This document shows, piece by piece, positions 55,140-64,000 of a DNA stretch of 64,000 nucleotides. Location of the stretch: assembly GCA_019637265.1 (NCBI GenBank), contig JAHBVY010000004.1:1-64000 (forward strand). Reading direction: 5' to 3'. A program made the translations under genes and the position numbers. The notes under the pieces were generated by a model. The model saw nothing but the letters and a program-made list of their open reading frames with translations, did no database searches and had not been told where the DNA came from. The DNA is from Polyangiaceae bacterium (GTDB lineage: Bacteria > Myxococcota_A > Polyangia > Polyangiales > Polyangiaceae). How positions within the stretch are numbered: position 1 is the stretch's first letter; every line of letters begins with the position of its first letter.

Positions 55140-56129
55140 TCATAACGGCTCGGACCACCACCAGCGTAAGCCGAGCTCACTGAAGTCGCCGCCCATCAGC
55201 CCCAGGTGATCGGGACCCACCCACGTGGGCACCAAGCTCAGGCGCGCTTCCAAATCCGAAGCCAGCTGGAGCCGCGCCAAGAGCCCCGCGCGGAGCGTCG
55301 TCGCGCGTCGCTCCGGGTCCCTCAGGGCGTCCACCACCAGCCCCACCCGGAGCGCGTCGTCGTAGCCGAAGTGAAGCAAGTAGCCGAGCCGCTGCGAGAA
55401 CACCCAGGGCCCGCCCACCACCACCCGGAAGCCGCTGCTGTACGCCGCGCGCCCCTCCGGGATCTTCTCAAGGTAACCCACGGCGCTCTCGCTCAGCAAC
55501 GTGCCCGGGCCGAGCTGCGGCTCGCCGGTGAGCCGCGCCTCCCACGACCAGAAGCGCGCCCGGCTCCGATCGTCGAGCTCCACGTCGACGCGGTCGTAGC
55601 TCGCCGCCTCGAGCGGGAACGAGCGCCCCGGCGCGTAGCTGAAGCGGCGCCCGGCGCGCAAGCGAAGCGGCGGCGCGCTGGCGCTCAGCCCCGCGTAGCC
55701 CCCCACGTCCGTCGCGCTCACCCGCGGGAAGGCCTCCACCGCGAGGTGCGTCCCCCGCGGCGCGCCGTAACCCACCAGGCCGCGCGGCTCGAGGTAAGGG
55801 AAGCCGGCGTCCACCACGCTCGCCACGAACCAATACGCGGTGATCAGGCGCACCGTCAGCTCTTCTGACTCTGAAGTGTCGGAGGGCGCCGAGCCCTCAT
55901 CCGTCAGCCTGGGGGGCGCATCAGCGCCGGCGCTCGAGCCCGCTTGGCTCACGGCTGTTGGGCTCCCCGCTGCATCCGTCAGCTCAGGTGACGATGAATC
56001 GGCGGGCGCCGCCAGCGCTCCCCGCGCGCACAGCGCCTGACCGCACAGCGCCAACACCGCCAAGCTGCGAGCAGCAGGCGCGAGCCGGCGCGCAGCAAGC
56101 GCGAGGCCATGATGAACCGCGCGGCTCAA
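55140..56129 (-). CDS. Outer-membrane barrel-like exported protein
   Basis: 329 residues. The best start is TTG 56129 (reads MSRAVHHGLALAARRL), which overlaps the TGA of the PAP2 gene (TTGA) and gives a signal peptide cut near ALAAP. After a Ser/Ala/Glu spacer come YWFVASVVDAGFPYLEPRG, GTHLAVEAFPRVSATDVGGYAG, RFWSWEARLTGEPQLGPG, SSGFRVVVGGPWVFSQRLG, LLHFGYDDALRVGLVVDAL and a C-terminal LRWWW; alternating strands suggest a beta-barrel. No family known. Third gene of the DAHP synthase set. Confidence 0.65.
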   Translation of the reverse strand: MSRAVHHGLALAARRLAPAARSLAVLALCGQALCARGALAAPADSSSPELTDAAGSPTAVSQAGSSAGADAPPRLTDEGSAPSDTSESEELTVRLITAYWFVASVVDAGFPYLEPRGLVGYGAPRGTHLAVEAFPRVSATDVGGYAGLSASAPPLRLRAGRRFSYAPGRSFPLEAASYDRVDVELDDRSRARFWSWEARLTGEPQLGPGTLLSESAVGYLEKIPEGRAAYSSGFRVVVGGPWVFSQRLGYLLHFGYDDALRVGLVVDALRDPERRATTLRAGLLARLQLASDLEARLSLVPTWVGPDHLGLMGGDFSELGLRWWWSEPL

Positions 56130-57094
56130 AACACCCCCAAGAGCCCGGCGCCGCCGGGGCTCGGCGCCAGCGCCAGGCTCACGCCCTGCGGATCGGGGCT
56201 CCGGTAGTGGAGCACCAGCGGCACGCCGAGCCCCACCGCCGTGCCCACCAGCGCCCCCACCGCCACGTCCGAGAAGTAGTGGTAGTCCGCCACCATGCGC
56301 AGCGCGCCGGTCGCCGCGGCGAGCCCAAAGCCCAACGCGCACGGCGCGAGCGCGCTCCCCTGGCCGTAGATCGGGACCTTCGTGCGGTGCACGCAGCCGA
56401 CCGACGCCGCCGCGAAGGCGAGCGAGGTGTGCCCGCTGAAGAAGCTCCGGTGTTGGTTGTCCTGCACGCAGTCCCCGGCGAGCTCCGGTACGTCGGCCCC
56501 ACACTCGCGCACGTAGGGTCGCTCACGGGAGCTGACTAGATTGCTCAGGGTTTGGAGCGCCGAGGTGAAGGCGAGCGCCTCCATGCTGATCAGGGTGAGC
56601 TGGAGCGCCACGTCGGGGCTGTCGCGGTACCACCCCGTGAGGATCACGGCGTCGACCAGCACCGTGTGCGAGACCGCGAGCGTCAGGCTGAGGTCACTCG
56701 CGTCGCGCGCGACCAAGCGGGCGCGCCGGGAGCGGCCCCGGAGCGCGTCGCGCGCCGCCTCATCCACCCCGAACCGCCGCGACCAAACGGAGTCTGCGTC
56801 CGGCCCGATCGCGTAGGCCGCCGCCGCCGAGGTGACGGCCACCCCCATGAGCGCGCCGTGGCCCACCCCGAAGCCCCGCCAATCATCACTCCAACTGACT
56901 GAATCGCCCCCGCCGCGCTCGAACCGCCCCGAGCCCAAGCGAATGGGGTCTCGTCGCGCACCGCCCGATTCACCAGCGCCTGGCTGAGCGCCACCCGTCA
57001 GAGCACCTGACGCGCTGTGCTGCGCCGCCGCTTCGCGCGCCGCGCCGAGGCACAGCGCGAGCACGCCCGCTGCGAGCGCCGCGCGCTGCGCCAT
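56126..57094 (-). CDS. PAP2-superfamily phosphatase-like membrane protein
   Basis: 322 residues. ATG 57094 overlaps the stop of the DAHP synthase gene (ATGA). After a signal sequence cut near AAAQ, several hydrophobic helices carry the three phosphatase motifs: SSRERPYVREC (KxxxxxxRP-like), SFFSGHTSLAF (SGH) and RMVADYHYFSDVAVG (HxxxD). The first motif has Arg in place of the usual Lys. Probably dephosphorylates lipid phosphates (undecaprenyl pyrophosphate or phosphatidate) on the outside of the membrane. Confidence 0.82.
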   Translation of the reverse strand: MAQRAALAAGVLALCLGAAREAAAQHSASGALTGGAQPGAGESGGARRDPIRLGSGRFERGGGDSVSWSDDWRGFGVGHGALMGVAVTSAAAAYAIGPDADSVWSRRFGVDEAARDALRGRSRRARLVARDASDLSLTLAVSHTVLVDAVILTGWYRDSPDVALQLTLISMEALAFTSALQTLSNLVSSRERPYVRECGADVPELAGDCVQDNQHRSFFSGHTSLAFAAASVGCVHRTKVPIYGQGSALAPCALGFGLAAATGALRMVADYHYFSDVAVGALVGTAVGLGVPLVLHYRSPDPQGVSLALAPSPGGAGLLGVF

Positions 57095-58500
57095 CAACCT
57101 CCCTCGCGCGATCCAGCGAGCTTCCCCAGCGCCGAGGGGCTCTTCGTCATCCTCTCACCGATCCGAAACGCCATCTCCAGCGCCTGGCGGTAGTTCAGGC
57201 GCGGATCACACAGGCTCGCGTAGTTGATCGCCAAATCCGCCTCGCTGAGCCCCCCGCCGACGCACTCCGTCACGTCCTCACCCGTCAGCTCGAGGTGCAC
57301 CCCACCCAAGGCCGAGCCAAACCCCTCATGCACGTCGAAGGATTGCTCCACCTCGCTCAAGATATCATCGAAATCTCGCGTCTTGAGGCCGCTCTGCGTG
57401 GCGATGGTGTTGCCGTGCATCGGGTCGGAGACCCACAGCACGCGCCGCCCCTCCCGCTGCACGGCCTGCACCAGCTGGGGCAACCGCTCCGCCACCTGCG
57501 CGCGCCCCATGCGCGTGATGAGCACCAACCGTCCCCAATCGTTCTCCGGATTCAGCCGATCGAGCAGCCTCAGCAGCTCATCGGCCGTCATGCTGGGCCC
57601 GAGCTTCACCCCCACCGGGTTCTCGATGCCACGGAAGAACTCCACGTGCGCGCCGTCCAGCTGCCGCGTCCGCTCGCCGATCCACGGCAGGTGCGTCGTG
57701 AGGTCGTAGTGGCCCGGGTGGTGATCGGACTCACGGGTCTGCGCCGCCTCGTACTCGAGGCTGAGCCCCTCATGACTGGTGTAGAAGTCCACGCGGGTGA
57801 GGTCGCCCCCCCGTGTCTCCCCCAGGGCGCTCATGAAGCGCAGCGCCTCGGTGAGCTGACGCGTGGTGTCGCGGTAGCGCTGCTTCAGCTCATCCGCCAC
57901 GTCGTCGCCATCCATGAACGACAGGTCCCAATACTCCGGGTGATGCAGGTCGGAGAAGCCGCCGCTGCCGAGCGAGCGCACGAAGTTGAGCGTGAGCGCG
58001 GCGTGCCAGTACGCCTCCACCAAGAGCCGAGGATCGGCCCGCCGCGCCGCCGCGTCGAACTCAGGTTGATTGACCAAATCGCCGAAGTAGCTCGGCAGCG
58101 TCGCGGAGCCGCGCGACTCGAGCGGGCTCGAGCGCGGCTTGGCGTATTGACCCGCGAAGCGACCGACGCGCACCACCGGGCGCCGCCCCGCCTGGATCAG
58201 CACCACCGACATCTGCAGCATCACCTTCAGGCGGTTGGTGATGATATCCGCACGGCAATCTGCGAAGCTCTCCGCGCAGTCGCCGCCCTGAAGGAAGAAG
58301 CGGCGCCCCTGCTGCGCCTCCGCGATCTCGCTCCGGAGCCGCCCCACCTCCCAGGGCGTGACCAGCGGCGGGAGCGCGCTCAGCTGGGCCACCGCGCGCG
58401 CCAGCGCGGCGCCGTCGGGGTACTCCACGCTCTGAGAACGAGGCAAATCACGCCACGAGTCGGGGCTCCAGTCTCTCGGCGGCTGCCGCGGGACGCTCAT
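57094..58500 (-). CDS. aroG: Class II (plant-type) DAHP synthase
   Basis: 468 residues from ATG 58500 (MSVPRQPPRDWSPDSW); ATG 58518 is an alternative. RRFFLQGGDCAESFADC, VRVGRFAGQYAKPRSSPLE, LVEAYWHAALTLNFVR, FYTSHEGLSLEYEAA, WVSDPMHGNT and HLELTGEDVTEC are the class II DAHP synthase blocks (phosphoenolpyruvate, erythrose-4-phosphate and metal sites). Catalyses the first step of the shikimate route. Class II forms often serve aromatic or secondary metabolism. Followed, with overlaps, by PAP2 and barrel-like genes. The symbol is used for the activity; class II genes are also called aroA(II). Confidence 0.93.
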   Translation of the reverse strand: MSVPRQPPRDWSPDSWRDLPRSQSVEYPDGAALARAVAQLSALPPLVTPWEVGRLRSEIAEAQQGRRFFLQGGDCAESFADCRADIITNRLKVMLQMSVVLIQAGRRPVVRVGRFAGQYAKPRSSPLESRGSATLPSYFGDLVNQPEFDAAARRADPRLLVEAYWHAALTLNFVRSLGSGGFSDLHHPEYWDLSFMDGDDVADELKQRYRDTTRQLTEALRFMSALGETRGGDLTRVDFYTSHEGLSLEYEAAQTRESDHHPGHYDLTTHLPWIGERTRQLDGAHVEFFRGIENPVGVKLGPSMTADELLRLLDRLNPENDWGRLVLITRMGRAQVAERLPQLVQAVQREGRRVLWVSDPMHGNTIATQSGLKTRDFDDILSEVEQSFDVHEGFGSALGGVHLELTGEDVTECVGGGLSEADLAINYASLCDPRLNYRQALEMAFRIGERMTKSPSALGKLAGSREGG

Positions 58501-58658
58501 GGGGCGCGAGTGTGCCACCCCCCTGCTGGGTGACCAGGGCGCCGTGCGCGGCGCCCGCTCGCACCGCGCGAATCACTGGCCGCCCGTTCGAAGGCGACGC
58601 CGCCACCGCAGCACATCGCGCTCACGCCGCGCGAGCCAGCGTCTCCAACCAGCGTGCG

Positions 58659-59669
58659 CTACGGGTGGTTCTTCTTCTCGATCTCCCAGCCGCTGTCCTG
58701 ACACAGAACGCAGTTTGTACCCTCGAACCACGGGCGCGCGTTCTCGTCACCCATCAGGTGCAGCCTGAACCACGCCGTAGAAGGCCCCCGGTAGCCCCCG
58801 ATGTCGCCCACCGCCGTGATCAGATGATCCCCTGACTTCAGCGTGCCCCAGAAGGTCGGCGTGTTCACGTGGTCGAACACCGGCTGCTGCTGGCTGCGCC
58901 GCGAGGCGATCACATCCAAGCCGCCGCTCATCAGGAACATGGGACCCGTCTGCTGGCTCTGCTTCGAGGCGTCGTGACCCAGGCCGGTGACGAACGGTTG
59001 GAGCGGCGCGGTGACGCCCACCCGCGGATCGGCGCCGACCATGATGCTCCCACCGCCGCCCTGGGAGTGCCCCGAGGCGCCCACCCGCGACAGGTTCAGG
59101 TGCCCTTCGTAGTCGCTGCCCGCGCGCGAGTGCTCCGCCACCAAGAAGTCCAAGCAATCGAGCATCTGACGCCCGGTGCCCGCGTTCGAGGTGTTGGCCG
59201 CCGCCACCACGAAGCCGTGCGAAGCCCAGTGGCGCAGCGCGGGCGCGTAGATGGGTGGTGAGGCTGTCGTACCATTCCCCCAGAGGATGATGGGGTGCAG
59301 GAGCGGGCCCTCACCCACGCCGCCCAGCCCCAGGAACCCCGGGCGGAAGATGGTGCAGCTCGGGCCCTCACCCTTTTGCACCGTGGAAAAAGGCCCGGCC
59401 GCCGCGAAGTCGCTCACCGGCGGGAAGCTGGCGAAGCTCGGCTCGGCGCCGCCGGTGCCCGCCACGCCACCCACACCGGCGACGCCACCCACGGCGCCGG
59501 CACCGCCGCTCCCGCCGAAACCTGCCGCGCCACCCACGCCGCCCGTTCCAGCCACCCCCGCGGCGCCACCCGCTCCCCCGGCGGACGGCCCCTCCGCGAC
59601 GATCCCCGCGCTGTCCGCGCTGCCGCACCCGAGCGCCGCCGCCCCCGCGAGCACCAGCAGCGCCCTCAT
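58659..59669 (-). CDS. Cutinase/polyesterase-like alpha/beta-hydrolase lipoprotein
   Basis: 336 residues from ATG 59669 (MRALLVLAGAAALGC); a longer open start exists. Lipobox AALGC, a Gly/Ala/Val linker (about 25-75, GGVAGVGGVAGTGG), then a hydrolase with ILWGNGTTASPP (oxyanion part), GASGHSQGGGGS (nucleophile; GHSxGGGG is typical of the bacterial polyester hydrolase group), MSGGLDVIAS (Asp) and TLKSGDHLI (His). C-terminal Cys pair TNCVLCQDSG. May split plant cutin or other polyesters; related enzymes act on PET. Confidence 0.8.
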   Translation of the reverse strand: MRALLVLAGAAALGCGSADSAGIVAEGPSAGGAGGAAGVAGTGGVGGAAGFGGSGGAGAVGGVAGVGGVAGTGGAEPSFASFPPVSDFAAAGPFSTVQKGEGPSCTIFRPGFLGLGGVGEGPLLHPIILWGNGTTASPPIYAPALRHWASHGFVVAAANTSNAGTGRQMLDCLDFLVAEHSRAGSDYEGHLNLSRVGASGHSQGGGGSIMVGADPRVGVTAPLQPFVTGLGHDASKQSQQTGPMFLMSGGLDVIASRRSQQQPVFDHVNTPTFWGTLKSGDHLITAVGDIGGYRGPSTAWFRLHLMGDENARPWFEGTNCVLCQDSGWEIEKKNHP

Positions 59670-59805
59670 CACTTCGTCAGCCTTCCGAACTAGCGCCGCC
59701 ATCTCGACCTCCCCGCGCCAAAACCAGAGCTAGCTTGACACAGCGGCCCGTCGGCCGAAAGGCGTACGCGGGCTCCACACCGCGCTTGGCTCACAGGGAC
59801 TGATG

Positions 59806-59835
59806 ATGCGGTGTCGTCCAACCCCCCAAAAATCC
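59806..59835. repeat. Dispersed repeat, GCGGTGCCGTCCAACCCCC family, copy 2
   Basis: ATGCGGTGTCGTCCAACCCC then CCAAAAATCC. In the gap between the polyesterase-like and papain-like genes (59670-59917), which is otherwise empty. Confidence 0.65.
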
Positions 59836-59917
59836 ACCCCAGGCGAAGCCTTCCATGAGGACGGCGCGATCATCACCGCTACGCGTAGCGCTCACCGCGC
59901 CCCACTCTGTGAGTCGA

Positions 59918-61537
59918 CTACTCCGAGCAGCCGAAGCCCGTCCGTCCGGTGGTGAGCACGAACTTCGGCGAGGGGCAGGAGCGGGTGCACACCGGGCCGC
60001 GGCAGCCCGCGACTCCCTGCGGGATCAGGTAGCTGCAACCGCCCGCTCCGCAGGTGTAGCGGATGCCGGTGCTGCTATCGGCGCCCATGCCAGACAGCGG
60101 GGAGGTGACGCAGAAGCCGAACAGGTTGACCTGCCCTGGTTTGCAACCGCTCTCCGCCTGCGGCGCGGGGCAGGTGTTGAAGTGGCGCGGGCTGCCGTCG
60201 GGGCACGGCGGCAGGCACAGCGGGATGCCGCTGTCGGGTACGAGGCCCGCGGGGCACTGACCTGGGCTCGGCGCGGGCGGCGCGGGCTCGCCAGGGCTGT
60301 TCGGCTTCTCTGGCTCCGCCGGGTTCGAGGTGGCGACCTCCACCAGGTACCCGTACTTCATGTTGCGGATCAGCGTGCTCTCGTGGATCCACGCGTAGCC
60401 GCCGTCGCCCCAGCTCTTCCCCCACGAGTTGTGGAGCAGGTAGTAGGTGCCGTTACCCTGGGTTTTGTAGCCTGAAATCACCATGGCGTGCCCCGAGCGG
60501 CTCGCGCGGAAGTCGCCGTCCGGCACCACCGAGTTGGGCCCGCGCACGTCCTGGATGCGGCCATCCACGTACATCGCGAACCACACGTTCTGTCCCTTCG
60601 CGAGCACGCCCTTGAGCTCGGCGGGGTTCATCGCGTCGATCTGGGTGATGTTGGAGATGCGTGCGTTCGCTGCCCTGTCCATCGCGCCGAGTCGCGCGCT
60701 GTCCACCGGCTGGTTGCAGGCGGTGCCCGTGTAACGACCGCAGTCGCAGTCACCTGCGGACCACCAGGAGCAGGCCGTTTTCGCGTGGTAACTCCAAGCC
60801 GACTCGAGGGAGAGCGGCCGATCGCGGTTGGACTCCGCCGCGTCCTGCATGGTGGGGTAGTGGTAGCGCGCCCAGATTTGCATCACGGACACGCTGCCGG
60901 GCGTCCCCGTGGAGCGCGCAATGGCGTGATCCGCCGCAGACGCCAGGCTGAACGCGGTGCACGCGCCCACCGGACCCTGATCGCGCACGGGGCCCTCTTG
61001 CCCGGCGGCGCGGTGATCCACCACGGCGGGCAGCGTCTCCGCGCCCACGTAGGTGGGCCCGGCGTTGAAGCGCTGACGACTGATGAGCGCCTTCGAGGCG
61101 GTGGCGATCACGCCGTACTGCGGCGTCATGCAGTCGAGCAGCATGGTGGTGCCGCCCACGTTGACGGTGCCGCACGACGAGCCCGCGTCCGTCGATGAAG
61201 GCTGACTCGGCGCACCCGGCGTCGCGCCAGGCGCACCCGGTGTCAGCCCTGGGATCACCGGCACCGGGATCCCACCGAGCATCGTCCAGCCTTGCGGAAG
61301 CGGGATGTCCGCGATGTTCGGCGGCGGGGGGAGCGTGAATCCAGGCGGAATGAAGGAAGGCGCCCGCACCGGAGGCGGCGCGGCCGGCGGGGGTGGCGCG
61401 CTCGGCACCGCGTACTGACCCGGCGGGGGCTGCTGCGCCGAGCGACTCCCCGAGCCCGACGCGGGCAAACAAGCGGACACCGCGAGCAGCGCCACCGAGG
61501 TGCCACCGAACCGAAGGAGTAAGCCAAGATTTCGCAT
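59918..61537 (-). CDS. Papain-like (C1) cysteine peptidase lipoprotein
   Basis: 539 residues from ATG 61537 (MRNLGLLLRFGG), which has an AAGGAG-like site in reverse order nearby. Lipobox VSACLP, a Pro-rich spacer (35-110), then the peptidase: VRDQGPVGACTAFSLASA (Gln and catalytic Cys), SGHAMVISGY (His) and LLHNSWGKSWGDGGYAWI (Asn), complete and in papain order. C-terminal 130 residues are Pro/Cys-rich (CPAGLVPDSGIPLCLPPC, GCKPGQVNLFGFC, CRGPVCTRSC), a probable binding module. Surface-anchored protease. Confidence 0.9.
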   Translation of the reverse strand: MRNLGLLLRFGGTSVALLAVSACLPASGSGSRSAQQPPPGQYAVPSAPPPPAAPPPVRAPSFIPPGFTLPPPPNIADIPLPQGWTMLGGIPVPVIPGLTPGAPGATPGAPSQPSSTDAGSSCGTVNVGGTTMLLDCMTPQYGVIATASKALISRQRFNAGPTYVGAETLPAVVDHRAAGQEGPVRDQGPVGACTAFSLASAADHAIARSTGTPGSVSVMQIWARYHYPTMQDAAESNRDRPLSLESAWSYHAKTACSWWSAGDCDCGRYTGTACNQPVDSARLGAMDRAANARISNITQIDAMNPAELKGVLAKGQNVWFAMYVDGRIQDVRGPNSVVPDGDFRASRSGHAMVISGYKTQGNGTYYLLHNSWGKSWGDGGYAWIHESTLIRNMKYGYLVEVATSNPAEPEKPNSPGEPAPPAPSPGQCPAGLVPDSGIPLCLPPCPDGSPRHFNTCPAPQAESGCKPGQVNLFGFCVTSPLSGMGADSSTGIRYTCGAGGCSYLIPQGVAGCRGPVCTRSCPSPKFVLTTGRTGFGCSE

Positions 61538-61684
61538 GAGAGGATCCAAGGGTTGGGGGTTTGGCGTGGCGATGCGCGGCGCTGTGAAAGGCGCTGGGGT
61601 GGAGCGCCGAAACGAAGCCCTCAATCATACGGGCCGCAGCGCTCAGCCATTCGCTGAAATGCGGTGAAATAACGCCGAGAGCTC

Positions 61685-61705
61685 GGGCGGGTTTGAAACC
61701 CGCCC
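61685..61705. repeat. GGGCGGGTTT-G-AAACCCGCCC palindrome, copy 2
   Basis: Perfect 10-base arms around one base, followed by CTAC. Nearly identical to 36357-36375. It lies upstream of the papain-like gene in the gap 61538-61971, which holds no gene. Confidence 0.65.
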
Positions 61706-61927
61706 CTACCACCAACGACCGCCCTGCAAGTCCGCAGGAACTTGGCGCGCGCGACACCTGCCAACGACCGTCAACTGTCGTCGCGGGGCTCATCGTGTCG
61801 TCATCAGGGCGCGCGGTTGACTCGCTTGGGTGCCAGGGTCAAACCTGGCTGCTCACGACGTCGACGTGAGGGTGTGCTCGGCTCCTGGACCGCGAAGGCG
61901 GTGGCGCTGAGCGCGCGGCGCCGTTCA

Positions 61928-61953
61928 TTGCGGTGCCGTCTAACCCCCCTACG
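61928..61953. repeat. Dispersed repeat, GCGGTGCCGTCCAACCCCC family, copy 3
   Basis: TTGCGGTGCCGTCTAACCCC then CCTACG, 18 bases before the start codon of the radical SAM gene, the same distance at which the inverted copy precedes the pseudogene at 30937. Confidence 0.6.
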
Positions 61954-61971
61954 AGCACTGAACAGAAGAAC

Positions 61972-64000
<2,029 letters not shown>

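Overview
The window is about 64 kb of high-GC, gene-dense chromosomal DNA. The style is that of a myxobacterium or related (former) deltaproteobacterium: many lipoproteins with Gly/Ser/Ala-rich linkers, a bacterial-type Ser/Thr kinase fused to PilZ, a hybrid histidine kinase and REC-EAL regulators, plus surface hydrolases, outer-membrane barrel proteins and several peptidases. Taxonomy is inferred from this style only; no rRNA, tRNA, CRISPR array or complete insertion sequence was found.

Layout. 1-1.4 kb: a truncated trypsin-like protease and a barrel protein interrupted by an in-frame TAG. 1.5-6.0 kb: a signalling cluster on the minus strand (Ser/Thr kinase-PilZ, hybrid PAS histidine kinase, REC-EAL phosphodiesterase). 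6.4-10.9 kb: lipoproteins and secreted hydrolases (expansin-like protein, lipase, SGNH hydrolase). 11-18 kb: GNAT, prolyl oligopeptidase, zinc-free MDR reductase, RhlE helicase and a second REC-EAL protein. 18.1-25.2 kb: lipoproteins, a PHB-depolymerase-like esterase and a duplicated, partly degenerate accessory patch (nucleotidyltransferase, small partner, XRE regulator, chimeric pseudogene). 25.4-30.9 kb: rlmE, an M20-like pseudoenzyme candidate, a Tes-like radical SAM protein and a metallophosphoesterase. 30.9-35.2 kb: an accessory island rich in gene remnants that holds a PD-(D/E)XK-like nuclease and a two-gene operon ending in a HEPN-like protein; this is the best candidate for an undescribed (defence-type) system. 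35.2-45.3 kb: Sel1 lipoprotein, Cys-rich lipoproteins, saccharopine-dehydrogenase-like reductase, barrel proteins, MenB, ABC-F, MazG-like and SelW-like proteins. 45.3-49.5 kb: an RND pump and its adaptor. 49.6-58.5 kb: a lipoprotein methyltransferase, an S15 peptidase, Asd, and an overlapping three-gene set (class II DAHP synthase, PAP2 protein, barrel-like protein). 58.6-64 kb: a cutinase-like lipoprotein, a papain-like lipoprotein and a TIGR03960-type B12-binding radical SAM protein that runs off the end.

Besides the genes, several families of short intergenic repeats recur across the window: hairpins with GGGCAGCC or GGCGGGTTT arms, an AACGGTTTACCGTT palindrome, and two families sharing a CCAACCCCC core. 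Gene duplication followed by decay is a recurring theme: lipoprotein leader sequences, barrel proteins and the small partner gene all have truncated or frameshifted second copies nearby.

All functional calls come from reading motifs by eye; no database search was possible.
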